Origin: CAZIVP01 sp964542915 | GTDB taxonomy: Bacteria; Calditrichota; Calditrichia; Calditrichales; Calditrichaceae | Assembly (NCBI GenBank): GCA_964542915.1 | Contig: CAZIVP010000002.1 | Location: 62,001 to 126,000, forward strand | Reading direction: 5' to 3' | DNA length: 64,000 bases | Shown here: one piece after another, positions 17,165 through 26,117 of the stretch | Numbering within the stretch: the first letter of the stretch is position 1 | Layout of the letters: every line of letters starts with the position of its first letter | The notes under the pieces: generated by a model | What the model saw: the letters and a program-made list of their open reading frames with translations, nothing else | The model's database searches: none | What the model was told of the DNA's origin: nothing | Made by a program: the position numbers and the translations under genes

Positions 17165-18199
17165 TCAGAGTTCAATTTGCGCCGAAATGATATGAACATA
17201 TTCCAGATCTTCAAATGAAGCTAAACTGTAATCAAAGCCAAATCCGATCCCGCCAAGCGGTACATTCAATCCCAGGCCATAAAAGAAACGCTCCACATCC
17301 CGGTTTAACCGGTAACCCACGCGGGCGCTGATTATCCGGTTAAAGATATATTCCATGCCCATACTGGCAAATTCGGCGGCGTCCGCCGGATGATTTCCGG
17401 TTAAAGATAAAATCATGCGATTCGAGCCATGCTTTACCAGCCCGTCATCGCCGCCGATCACATCCATGGAAAGACCGATCGCAAAATTAACCGGCAACTC
17501 CCACGGCTCGGTTTTCAAGCGCGCTTCAACGCCGTCATTGTTTGTATTGAAGGGATTCAAATCATATTCACGAATCAAATCCCGGCCATCGAGCTGCATT
17601 TTACCGCCGAAATTCGAAAAGTTCATGCCCAGTTTCAACCCGTGAAACGGTACATCGAGTTGACTGCCGATATCGAAGGCAAATGTACTCGCCGATTCGT
17701 TATAAATTTTTTGGTTGATGTATTTTCCCGTAATGCCGACCGAAAAGTAATTGGTCATTCGTGCGGCGTATGATACGCCAATAGCCAGGTCGGCGGCGTC
17801 ATAAAACTCGCCCGTTCCATGCGGCTCATCCAAAGTGGTAATTTCGATCGCATCCATATTTAACACAATGACATGGGCGCCTACCGCACTCGAACCGGAA
17901 ACAGGTAATACAAATCCCAGAAACTGGTGACTCATATCGGCGAACCATTCGGTATTGACGACGGCTAACGAAACGCCGTCTATTTTGGTGATACCGGCCG
18001 GATTCCAGTACAGGCTGTAAACGTCGTTGGCGTTCGCTGTGTAGGCGCCGGCCATTCCCATGGCCCGCCCGCCGACGCCAATTTTCAGAAACTGGGCGAC
18101 GGTTGTTCCGCTTTTATCACTGTTATCCTGAGCTGCAACCATATTAAAATTCAATAAAATGATGGCTACGCATATGGTTATTCTTTTAAGGTGTCTCAT
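17165..18199 (-). CDS. PorV/PorQ family outer-membrane protein (module 1)
   Basis: Beta-barrel-type protein of the PorV/PorQ group used with type IX-like secretion. Signal peptide, then AQFLKIGVGGRAMGMAGAYTA and DVYSLYWNPAGI, the family signature, followed by alternating amphipathic strands to the C-terminal SAQIEL. I start at ATG 18199, served by GGAG. It follows the large sorted protein gene, matching module 2 where a paralog sits at 43270-44310. Role: likely shuttle or attachment partner for the FlgD-domain proteins of the locus. Confidence 0.85.
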   Translation of the reverse strand: MRHLKRITICVAIILLNFNMVAAQDNSDKSGTTVAQFLKIGVGGRAMGMAGAYTANANDVYSLYWNPAGITKIDGVSLAVVNTEWFADMSHQFLGFVLPVSGSSAVGAHVIVLNMDAIEITTLDEPHGTGEFYDAADLAIGVSYAARMTNYFSVGITGKYINQKIYNESASTFAFDIGSQLDVPFHGLKLGMNFSNFGGKMQLDGRDLIREYDLNPFNTNNDGVEARLKTEPWELPVNFAIGLSMDVIGGDDGLVKHGSNRMILSLTGNHPADAAEFASMGMEYIFNRIISARVGYRLNRDVERFFYGLGLNVPLGGIGFGFDYSLASFEDLEYVHIISAQIEL

Positions 18200-18259
18200 T
18201 AATAACTCCATTACTGTGTAACGATTTACCACCAGTAAACTTTACCTAAATCCATGGCG

Positions 18260-21145
18260 TTAACGGATTATCGAAAACTTTCCGATATGTTTTTGTCCGT
18301 CCGGCGTCTTTATTACATAGACATATACACCGAAGGCCAGCGCCTGATTGGCCTCATTGTTCAAATTCCAGGTTTCGTCGCCGGTGAAATCGGTATGATT
18401 CTTCGACCATACTTTATCGCCGCTAATGGTATAAACATCGATGGTACACTCCGGCGGCAGGAACATAAAGCGAATTTGGTGTACATTCTGTAATTCTTCC
18501 CATGCCGCTCCCACAATGTAGGGATTCGGCACGACACGAACTTCGGATAATTCCAACTTGCCCGGATCGTATGAAGGGGGGTTGAAACTAAAATTGAAAG
18601 TGTCCGCTTCGCTTACACTACGAAACGAAGTAATATTCACAACATCACCTATCTGAGGCGGCGTTTTCAAAGAATCTGCGGAGCTGTTATTGATAATCAC
18701 CTGATAGGCGAAATCATCCGGAAAGTCAGCCTGCAAAGCGTCGCCCTGATTTGGATCGGGATACGGCGAGCGGATGACAAAAATGGTTTCGCCCTCGTCC
18801 CATTGGTCATTGCCGTTATTGTCCAATATTTCAAAACAAATTTTTTCATTAATACCCTCGGTTACATCCCAAACTTCCATGTTCGTCTCATAAGTGGCCG
18901 TTGATTGGGATGAGGGTCCCCAACTGTATCCCCAATCACCGTCTTCAACAAAACGAATTTCATAATCGTGTGAACGGCTTTCCAGGGTTGAATTGGCAAA
19001 TTCACTGATTGAAACATACCACGATTCACTGCTATCCTGTTTTTGTTCGCCCCACACATCGATCCCATAAGCATCCTTTACTGCCTTTACGCCGCCGATT
19101 TTTTTCTCCGATTGAATATTAACCTGAAATCCCTCGAGTACCGGATTATCCAAAAAATTGAGCGGTAAATTTTGGGCGATGAATTCATTTTGACTTTTAT
19201 TATAAACATTGAAAGCACTGGCAGGCATACCATTAAACGTTAATTCATAGATATCCTGGCTAAGGCTCTTCTCATCGACTACCCGAATATCTATCTCTGC
19301 TTTGCCGTAACCAGAAATGTGGCGGAGTGAATCCACGCGCGCATTCACTTTGCCTGAATAGTCAGGTTCAGGTATAACGGTTACAAAATTGCGATCGGCT
19401 TGTGATGTGCCTCTGGCAGACTCTAATGAATAAATAAGCGAATCGCCGCGGTCATAAGATACAATTGTATATGAATAATGGATACCATTTCTTACGGTAC
19501 GATCCACAAACGTATGTTTCAGGCCAGTGTCGTCCCCCAAATAAGTAAAGGGATTTCTGGGATCCAAACCGGTAATACCATTATCAATATCGAACTGTGC
19601 CAGTGGTTCATATCCAACTAAATTACCTTGAGCATCAATAATTTCCTGCCCCCATGTTAAGCCCTTATCTTCACTGCGATAAATGCGGTACCCTTCGAAA
19701 TCGATATTATTGGTAAAAGGATCGGGCGTATTTTCGGCTTTGGCATCCCAATAGAGCGTAACCTGACCATCACCCTTCACCGCCTGCAATTTGGGGGCCG
19801 GCGGTGCAGAAGGCCCAACAAAATTGAATTCATACATTTGTTCGGCCTGCTCAATTTGATCGTAGAAATCGGCGTCGTCTTCGCCAACGGCCACAACGAT
19901 GGTCGATTTTACGGTTTCATCCGGTTGCATACTAAAAGGGCCGGAAGCTACAACATAAACCAGATCTTGATTCTCTTCGTTATATAACAACTCCCAATCA
20001 TCAATACGCCGGTTAGCGCCATGGAAATACCGTGATGAAAAGGCGGCAATATCCGGATCATTGGGATTGCTGGAAATGATCGGCCACAATATTTCATCAT
20101 CGGTCGGCCCGGCGTCCTGATAGTAATGGAAATCGGTAACGCCCACATTTTTGGGCGTTTCCAGAATAGCTATACCGAACGAAAAATCTTCCGTTACGCC
20201 ATTGCTATTGGGACGTGTTGCTCCCCCGATATCACCATCTATGTCACGATTTAAAATAATATCGGCGACATCCGGATCGGAAAAATCTTTATCCGGCAAT
20301 ATCAAAATTTCCTCGCCATAGTCGCTGCAATCCGGGTCTTTATAATAGCCAACATAACAACTGTCCAACTGTTGGCCGCTTTTATTGTGGATAAAGAATT
20401 CATAAAACTGGAATTTGTCGGCATAGGGCCGCCCATAACAATAGGCCATCATTTCCACTTCAATACCGATTGGGTTTCCCAATTGATTATGTGAATCGTC
20501 AAAGACGGCATAAACGTCGCGGTCCGATGCAAACTCGCCTTCGATTTCCTCGCCTGTGTCGGCATCACGCCTGAAATAACCCGGCCAGAAAGAATCTCCA
20601 TTCTCATCAACAGGCCAGGTTACGGGTAAATCACTGTGTGCTAAGTAAGGCGTCGTGGGATTGGTCGGCGGATATTTCAACTCCGTATGTGGATTCGGAT
20701 CACTGGCAGCATTGTAATGTGTCTTCCCGTACGCCTGATCTTTGGCAATCCAGTCTTCGTTATCATTATCCGTCCAGCCGTCAATAACATTTCCGTTGTC
20801 GCCGTTTTGTGCATTTTGGGGCAATGCGAAAAAGATGGAAAAATCATCACTTAAACCGGTATAATTTTTTCTGGGATAACGGAAATCATAGAAATACTGG
20901 GTGGGCGCGTTTCCCACATCTTCATAACGTGTATCCGTAATCTGTCCGTAGTTCATTGTCAGATTCTGTAATTGACCTTTATCCATGACCCCAATGGCCT
21001 CATCGGCAAATCCTGTGGGTTTGGGCAACGAGGTACGCCCCTCCGCATTATCCAATTCTCGATTATAATCCGGCTGAGCCAATATAGGAGCCGCCATTAT
21101 CAGCATTAAAACAATAATGGTACTCATGCGACTGTTCGATTTCAT
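18260..21145 (-). CDS. Large secreted protein with FlgD-like sorting domain, TonB-receptor partner (module 1)
   Basis: 961 residues with signal peptide and a strong SD (AGGAGGGCTAC-ATG). Most of the protein is acidic and beta-rich, with a fibronectin-III-like stretch around 450-580 (GQVTLYWD, FEGYRIYRS, YSYTIVSYD) and a C-terminal FlgD-like sorting domain (VVPNPYIVG ... YVYVIKT). The N-terminus (FADEAIGVMDKGQLQNLTMNYGQITDT) is paralogous to 44332-47361. It directly follows the TonB receptor in both modules, so it is a candidate surface partner comparable in position to SusD, though without SusD similarity that I can see. Ligand unknown. Confidence 0.75.
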   Translation of the reverse strand: MKSNSRMSTIIVLMLIMAAPILAQPDYNRELDNAEGRTSLPKPTGFADEAIGVMDKGQLQNLTMNYGQITDTRYEDVGNAPTQYFYDFRYPRKNYTGLSDDFSIFFALPQNAQNGDNGNVIDGWTDNDNEDWIAKDQAYGKTHYNAASDPNPHTELKYPPTNPTTPYLAHSDLPVTWPVDENGDSFWPGYFRRDADTGEEIEGEFASDRDVYAVFDDSHNQLGNPIGIEVEMMAYCYGRPYADKFQFYEFFIHNKSGQQLDSCYVGYYKDPDCSDYGEEILILPDKDFSDPDVADIILNRDIDGDIGGATRPNSNGVTEDFSFGIAILETPKNVGVTDFHYYQDAGPTDDEILWPIISSNPNDPDIAAFSSRYFHGANRRIDDWELLYNEENQDLVYVVASGPFSMQPDETVKSTIVVAVGEDDADFYDQIEQAEQMYEFNFVGPSAPPAPKLQAVKGDGQVTLYWDAKAENTPDPFTNNIDFEGYRIYRSEDKGLTWGQEIIDAQGNLVGYEPLAQFDIDNGITGLDPRNPFTYLGDDTGLKHTFVDRTVRNGIHYSYTIVSYDRGDSLIYSLESARGTSQADRNFVTVIPEPDYSGKVNARVDSLRHISGYGKAEIDIRVVDEKSLSQDIYELTFNGMPASAFNVYNKSQNEFIAQNLPLNFLDNPVLEGFQVNIQSEKKIGGVKAVKDAYGIDVWGEQKQDSSESWYVSISEFANSTLESRSHDYEIRFVEDGDWGYSWGPSSQSTATYETNMEVWDVTEGINEKICFEILDNNGNDQWDEGETIFVIRSPYPDPNQGDALQADFPDDFAYQVIINNSSADSLKTPPQIGDVVNITSFRSVSEADTFNFSFNPPSYDPGKLELSEVRVVPNPYIVGAAWEELQNVHQIRFMFLPPECTIDVYTISGDKVWSKNHTDFTGDETWNLNNEANQALAFGVYVYVIKTPDGQKHIGKFSIIR

Positions 21146-21162
21146 GTAGCCCTCCTAATTTC

Positions 21163-23889
21163 TTAAAAGCGTAAAATAATACCCGCTTTAATCATTCTTC
21201 TGATGTCCACATTTTCAGGATTTGCCTGACGGTCTTCCGTATAGTTTGACGTGGGGCCCTGATCCCATGGATCGCCCGTTCTGGACCATACACGAAGATC
21301 ATTGATCCAGTCGAATGCATTAATAATCCGGGTGTAAACATTGAATTCCAAATTGTTAATCCGGACGAGCTTATTAATACGCATATCTAACTGTTTGGTC
21401 CAGTCTTTACGTGCTGAATTTTTCTCGGGTAATACGGTGGCCTCAGGATCACGAGACGCTGGTGTATATGGCAAACCGGAAGCCGCTTCCAGGGTAACAT
21501 TTGAGGATAAATTTTGCAGAATATTGACACCAAAAATCGTAGGGCCAAATTGGTCGGGTAAGCGAACGCCCAAATTCAGGTTAAAACTATGGCGTCTATC
21601 GTAGTCCAGGTAAAAATTACGGTTAGGCTTCAAATGAGCGTCTTCTTCACGATAGTTGGAATAACCCTCATACGGATCGGATTCATTGCCTTTTGCAATC
21701 ATATAGGTATAGTTTAAAGCGCCATTAAAATAATTACTGTACTGTTTGTTGAGTGTTATATCGACGCCTTTCACACGTCCAAAATCAGCATTGATGAAAA
21801 TGGTATAATCACGACCGGAAAAATAGTAGAAGCTCGAAATGAGGTTGGTGATGTCTTTATAATAAGCGGTTACATCAAGCGAATAATCATTGCCCAGCTG
21901 CTGTTTAAAACCCGCTTCGAACGCTACCGTTTCCTCGGGTTTTAAACCGGGATTACCTACCAATGCATCGTTTGCCAATAAATTTTCGATAGCGCTGTTC
22001 CTGTACAGGTCGTAATAACTTGGCGTCTGAAAGAAATGGCCGTATGCAAAATGAAATATGGTCGTTTCGGTTATAGGATGGGCCAATCCTATGCGGGGAC
22101 TTAATTTATATTGCGGTTCTGTTTTTTCCTGTTCTATCGTAGTTAAGATCGTTTCGCCCTCTTCATTGGTTCTGGTTACCAGAATATCCGCAACATTGGG
22201 ATACTGAAAAGCATTCGCATTAAAGTAATCGAAACGCAGCCCCACATTGACGACTAAATAAGATAGTTCAATCTTATCCTGTAAATAAACAGCCATTTCC
22301 ATTGGATCTTCATTAAAAAATTGCAGACGACTGCGCGGCGGCATCCCGATCCGATGGCGAAAAATATCGTGGACACGATATTCAAAGCCGCCTTTCAATT
22401 GATTGTATCGGTTCACCTGACTGGTTATATCAAAATCCAAATCATAAGTAGTGGATTCCGTTCGATACCAGTAGCGATCATCGCCGTTTCGGAAGTTACC
22501 CTCGGCGCCGGCATAATACCCACGGGTCAGATAGTCGGTTTCGATCAACTCGCCGGTATCCTCATCGTACCTGACCGTGCGGCCTACGATGCTCCGGGAG
22601 GCGTAATTATAAACACGCGAAAGACTCGCGTTATAAAACGTCGCGTTATTGAGGGTATGATTTAATTTTAAGGTCTGACGGTTTTTAAAATCTGCCCAGA
22701 TAGGATAACTGCCTTCGCCCCGTTCATCGAAGTACATCCAATATTTATACTGATGATTATAGAGTTGATACCATCGATTTGACCAATCATAGTTGAATTG
22801 CACTTTTATAGATTCAATCGGTCGGTAGCTCAGTTTGGTCGATACCACACGATCCAAATTAAAACCGTATGGAAGGTAGCTGTCTTCATTTTCAAACGTA
22901 CCGGAAACAAAAAAATGAATCTTATTAAAAAATGGAAGGGGACCACTTACGCTGCCGTTCAATTTACCTAACATATCGACTACGGTATACCTGGATGGAA
23001 ATTTATCGATGACGCTGAGGTGTTCATAAGCGGAACTCCCGTCTTCTTTCCGGACAGCGTCTTTATACTTTTCCTTTTCTTCCGGAGGTAAATCTTCAAC
23101 AAAATCAGCGTCGAGTAACCAGTCCGGCTGATGATAGGGCGATTCATTGAGCATAGGCGTTTCAACCTGGATTTTATATTTATATTCAGGTGTACCCTCT
23201 TTGGTTACAATATTCACGACGCCCGACATGGCGTTTCCATATTCGGCATTGAACGTTCCCGAAATCACTTCCATTTCCTGAATTGCTTCGATATCCACCT
23301 TTCCACCGAGATCATTATCAAAGGGGTCTCTTACATATGTGCCATCAACAAGATAAGCGACTTCACCTAAACGGCCGCCGCGTATGTGAATATTACCATT
23401 CTCGTCTGAGACAATCCCGGCCTGCATAGAAATCGCTTCATTAAGGGTGGAAACAGGCAGAATATCGGTTAGCATCTCGCCATTAACAACAGCCCTTTTG
23501 GAAGTAATATCCTTTCTTATGAGCGGTTTTTCAGCCGTAACAGTTATGGTTTCATCCAGTTCGAGCACGGATTCCTGCATTTTAATATTGATTTCGGTTG
23601 TCTTATCCACGGTTATCACAACCTCATTAACTTCCAGGGGCCGGTATCCAAGATAGGTCGCTCTAACCGTATAAGTACCCGGCGGTATGTTATTGATGAG
23701 GTAATAACCATCTTTATCCGAAGCAGCGCCTAAACTGGTCTTCAATATTTCAATATTGACGCCGGCTAATGGCTGTTCGCTGCTTTTATCCATTACCACA
23801 CCCACCAACTTTCCGGTGGTACCCGAGATACCCACGTTCAGATAAACGAACGGAATTAAACAGCTTAGGAGTATCAATTTTTTAAGCAA
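21163..23889 (-). CDS. TonB-dependent receptor with carboxypeptidase-regulatory N-domain (module 1)
   Basis: Outer-membrane active transporter. I choose TTG 23889, directly after GGAGGCAAAA, because it begins a clean signal peptide (LLKKLILLSCLIPF); the longer reading to 23967 would run through a terminator hairpin. Then comes a carboxypeptidase-regulatory-like domain (GKLVGVVMDKSSEQPLAG ... GTYTVRATYLGY), a plug domain with IHIRGGRLGEVAYLVDG and GTFNAEYGNAMSGVVNIVTKEG, and a 22-strand-type barrel ending in Phe. About 908 aa, normal for the family. Pairs with the next gene as in module 2. Substrate unknown; PGA oligomers are an inference from context. Confidence 0.93.
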   Translation of the reverse strand: MLKKLILLSCLIPFVYLNVGISGTTGKLVGVVMDKSSEQPLAGVNIEILKTSLGAASDKDGYYLINNIPPGTYTVRATYLGYRPLEVNEVVITVDKTTEINIKMQESVLELDETITVTAEKPLIRKDITSKRAVVNGEMLTDILPVSTLNEAISMQAGIVSDENGNIHIRGGRLGEVAYLVDGTYVRDPFDNDLGGKVDIEAIQEMEVISGTFNAEYGNAMSGVVNIVTKEGTPEYKYKIQVETPMLNESPYHQPDWLLDADFVEDLPPEEKEKYKDAVRKEDGSSAYEHLSVIDKFPSRYTVVDMLGKLNGSVSGPLPFFNKIHFFVSGTFENEDSYLPYGFNLDRVVSTKLSYRPIESIKVQFNYDWSNRWYQLYNHQYKYWMYFDERGEGSYPIWADFKNRQTLKLNHTLNNATFYNASLSRVYNYASRSIVGRTVRYDEDTGELIETDYLTRGYYAGAEGNFRNGDDRYWYRTESTTYDLDFDITSQVNRYNQLKGGFEYRVHDIFRHRIGMPPRSRLQFFNEDPMEMAVYLQDKIELSYLVVNVGLRFDYFNANAFQYPNVADILVTRTNEEGETILTTIEQEKTEPQYKLSPRIGLAHPITETTIFHFAYGHFFQTPSYYDLYRNSAIENLLANDALVGNPGLKPEETVAFEAGFKQQLGNDYSLDVTAYYKDITNLISSFYYFSGRDYTIFINADFGRVKGVDITLNKQYSNYFNGALNYTYMIAKGNESDPYEGYSNYREEDAHLKPNRNFYLDYDRRHSFNLNLGVRLPDQFGPTIFGVNILQNLSSNVTLEAASGLPYTPASRDPEATVLPEKNSARKDWTKQLDMRINKLVRINNLEFNVYTRIINAFDWINDLRVWSRTGDPWDQGPTSNYTEDRQANPENVDIRRMIKAGIILRF

Positions 23890-23915
23890 TTTTGCCTCCA
23901 AATCTGCTAAGTCAT

Positions 23916-23952
23916 TAAAAAATGGTTCTGCCGCTTTTATGGCAGAACCATT
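23916..23952 (-). terminator. Intrinsic terminator/attenuator between propeller gene and TonB receptor gene
   Basis: Perfect 12-bp inverted repeat AATGGTTCTGCC/GGCAGAACCATT with an 8-nt loop. On the minus strand it is followed by a run of Ts. It starts about 17 bp after the stop of the propeller gene and ends about 27 bp before the TonB receptor start, so downstream genes depend on read-through or another promoter. Confidence 0.85.
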
Positions 23953-23968
23953 GATTACATCAGACAAA

Positions 23969-25504
23969 TTATCTGATTAACATCATTTTTTTGGTTAAAT
24001 TAACATTTTTTCCTTCTAAACGGTAAAAATAAATACCGCTGGCAACTTGTTTATTCAAATCATTGGTTCCGTCCCATTTCACATGATAAACGCCCGTTCT
24101 TAATTTACCGTTTTTAAGCGTGCGTATTTTCTGCCCAACCACATTATAAACCGATAGATCATATTTTCCGCTCTGAGCAATTTTAAATGCTATCTCGGTA
24201 ACCGGATTGAAGGGATTGGGAAAATTTTGATCGAGTTTAAATGAAGTAACGGACTGACCAAGATTATCATCAAGAGCCGTTTCCAGGAGATCAATATGAC
24301 CGTAAACGATCGCAGTCGTATCCGGATCTTCTAACAATTCTTCCGTGCTTTCCCGCCAAAGGACATCGACGCCGCTTTCCCTGATTCTTGGTGCAAGCGT
24401 TACATAACCTGCGTCATACATGGGCCGGCTTAATAATTCCGGTTCGGACCAGGTTACACCATCATCAGCGGAAGTTATATAAGCGATTTCTTCTGTATCG
24501 TAAAGCGTATCGGCAAGTATGTCCTGACGATAAACAAGATAAATATTGTCATTATCATCGATACCCATAAACGGTTTATAAGGCGCCTGTTCTGAAATTA
24601 AAGTATCGGGGGTCTCGGGCCATTCAGCGTCATCCCAGGCTTTTTTCTTCATTAGTATTTCATAATTTCCAAATGAAATATAAGCCATAAAAAGCATGTC
24701 ACTGGAATTGGCCGCTATGGCGCCATACATGGAATTGGCCGAATCGGGTTTATCCCAGACCACCTGTTCGTCCATCCAATCCGTTCCATCAAACTGACTT
24801 ATGTGAACTTCGCGATCGGGATGGCCGTCCGGTTCTTCATGCCAGGCGCAAACCATTTTGCCGCCGGTAGCCTTCGCTAAAAAGGGCCGGCCCGATGTGG
24901 TGCTCGTTCCACCGATTACACCGTCTGAGCTCGACAACGTATCCGGGTCGCTCCAACTTTGTCCGCCGTCCGTGCTTTTGATACAAAGAACATATTCAGC
25001 AGAATCCGGCTCAGCATCGGTATTCCAGGCAACGAATACATTACCCACATCATCAACGACCACGGAAGCCTCTTCATTCTCTACATCATTACCGGTAAGA
25101 TTAACAGGAGTGGACCAATTGGCGCCATCATATTTTGAGATGAAGATCGCGTAATCCTGATCCGATGTTTCTCTCTGTTGCCAAACACAAAACAAATTAC
25201 CGTTATCATCAGCGTCGATGCCCGCCTTGTAGGCGCGATCGCCCGCATTGGATATAGCCGATGCCGGGGACCAGGTCATAAAACTCGGATCATATTTGGA
25301 AAACACGACCTGGTCGGTTGGCGAATTCCAAACGGCAATTAACTGACCGTCACTCGTCCTGGCAATATTACTGGCATGATTATAATACAGCGGACTTCCG
25401 GTCGCTACTTCATCCGCTACGACCATCGGACTGGTTTGCGCAAAACCAAATCCCATCATTAAGACCAGAACAAGTAAAATAGCTTTGGTAAATGTGTTGT
25501 ACAT
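23969..25504 (-). CDS. Secreted beta-propeller (sialidase/BNR-like) protein with FlgD-like sorting domain (module 1)
   Basis: 511 residues. Signal peptide (1-22), then repeated Asp-box-like units (SxDGGQSWSDPDT, SADDGVTWSEPEL and similar) forming a sialidase-like six-bladed propeller, then a FlgD-like sorting domain from about 420 (LDQNFPNPFNPVTEI, ASGIYFYRL). Sialidase catalytic residues are not evident, so a binding or structural role is as likely as hydrolysis. SD AAGGAGG precedes ATG 25504, 10 bp after the receiver gene stop. A strong hairpin terminator follows. Paralog at 41545-43209. Confidence 0.8.
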   Translation of the reverse strand: MYNTFTKAILLVLVLMMGFGFAQTSPMVVADEVATGSPLYYNHASNIARTSDGQLIAVWNSPTDQVVFSKYDPSFMTWSPASAISNAGDRAYKAGIDADDNGNLFCVWQQRETSDQDYAIFISKYDGANWSTPVNLTGNDVENEEASVVVDDVGNVFVAWNTDAEPDSAEYVLCIKSTDGGQSWSDPDTLSSSDGVIGGTSTTSGRPFLAKATGGKMVCAWHEEPDGHPDREVHISQFDGTDWMDEQVVWDKPDSANSMYGAIAANSSDMLFMAYISFGNYEILMKKKAWDDAEWPETPDTLISEQAPYKPFMGIDDNDNIYLVYRQDILADTLYDTEEIAYITSADDGVTWSEPELLSRPMYDAGYVTLAPRIRESGVDVLWRESTEELLEDPDTTAIVYGHIDLLETALDDNLGQSVTSFKLDQNFPNPFNPVTEIAFKIAQSGKYDLSVYNVVGQKIRTLKNGKLRTGVYHVKWDGTNDLNKQVASGIYFYRLEGKNVNLTKKMMLIR

Positions 25505-25514
25505 TACAACCTCC

Positions 25515-25883
25515 TTAGGTATTTAATGAATGATTGAGAGTATATGAATGGATTGCACTTATAATAGATTTTAGCGAATCATCTTTGGATATAATGGGAT
25601 AGCCCTCCAAATGGTATTGCCCAATTTCTTCTTTCTTAAATAACCTTGAAGTCAGAATGATGACATTCATATTATTCTGATTCTGTCTAAGGATTTTTAA
25701 AAGGTCGGCGCCGTTCAGCACATCCATATGAAAGTCCAAAATGATCAAATCAAACGAAGCATTTTTTACATGTTGAAGTGCGTCCAAAGTATTATGACAT
25801 ACGACCACCCTGTGGCGTTTTTCAAGTGCGAATTTCAACGCATGGCAAATGGTCGGTTCGTTGTCTACAATCAATATTTTCAT
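25515..25883 (-). CDS. Single-domain response regulator receiver
   Basis: 122-residue stand-alone receiver starting at MKILIVDNEP (ATG 25883); longer readings run into the operator region. Phospho-acceptor D50 (IILDFHMD), switch T78 (ILTSR) and K100 (IISKD) are all present. There is no output domain. It is the first gene after the sigma-54-like promoter and precedes the propeller gene by 10 bp. Likely role: phosphate sink or adaptor for the nearby giant sensor kinase, giving feedback on the system that it leads (inference). Confidence 0.85.
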   Translation of the reverse strand: MKILIVDNEPTICHALKFALEKRHRVVVCHNTLDALQHVKNASFDLIILDFHMDVLNGADLLKILRQNQNNMNVIILTSRLFKKEEIGQYHLEGYPIISKDDSLKSIISAIHSYTLNHSLNT

Positions 25884-25905
25884 AATCATTCGACCAGTAG
25901 AGCAG

Positions 25906-25920
25906 ACAAGAATCATACCA
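25906..25920 (-). promoter_or_regulatory. Sigma-54-type (-24/-12) promoter
   Basis: Minus strand TGGTATGATTCTTGT matches TGGCACG-N4-TTGC except for C-to-T changes, with exact GG/G spacing. Predicted start of transcription near 25894, about 11 nt before the receiver ATG. Two enhancer-like dyads lie upstream and an NtrC-family activator gene is adjacent, which strengthens the call. Confidence 0.55.
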
Positions 25921-25970
25921 AAACCACAAGCCGGTAAAAACGGCTGTTTAGCACTCAATCGAACGAAGCC

Positions 25971-25989
25971 TTGTGAAATGTTTTTCACG
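25971..25989. promoter_or_regulatory. Enhancer-like dyad, copy 1
   Basis: TTGTGAAATGTTTTTCACG contains perfect 6-bp arms GTGAAA-N4-TTTCAC. Lies about 80-95 bp upstream of the predicted sigma-54 transcription start. Probable binding site of the adjacent NtrC-type regulator. Confidence 0.6.
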
Positions 25990-26000
25990 CCGGGCAGCTT

Positions 26001-26019
26001 TTGTGAAATATTTTTCACA
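26001..26019. promoter_or_regulatory. Enhancer-like dyad, copy 2
   Basis: TTGTGAAATATTTTTCACA, the same GTGAAA-N4-TTTCAC dyad, exactly 30 bp from copy 1. This equals about three helical turns, so both sites face the same side of DNA, as expected for cooperative NtrC-type binding. Confidence 0.6.
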
Positions 26020-26117
26020 TTGAGCGTATAAATGGAGGCATCTATTTCTGAGGCGGGAATTTTAACATTACTTCAAAAGCGTCTTGTTCACCTGGCATGT
26101 TTAGTTAAGCCAAGCAA

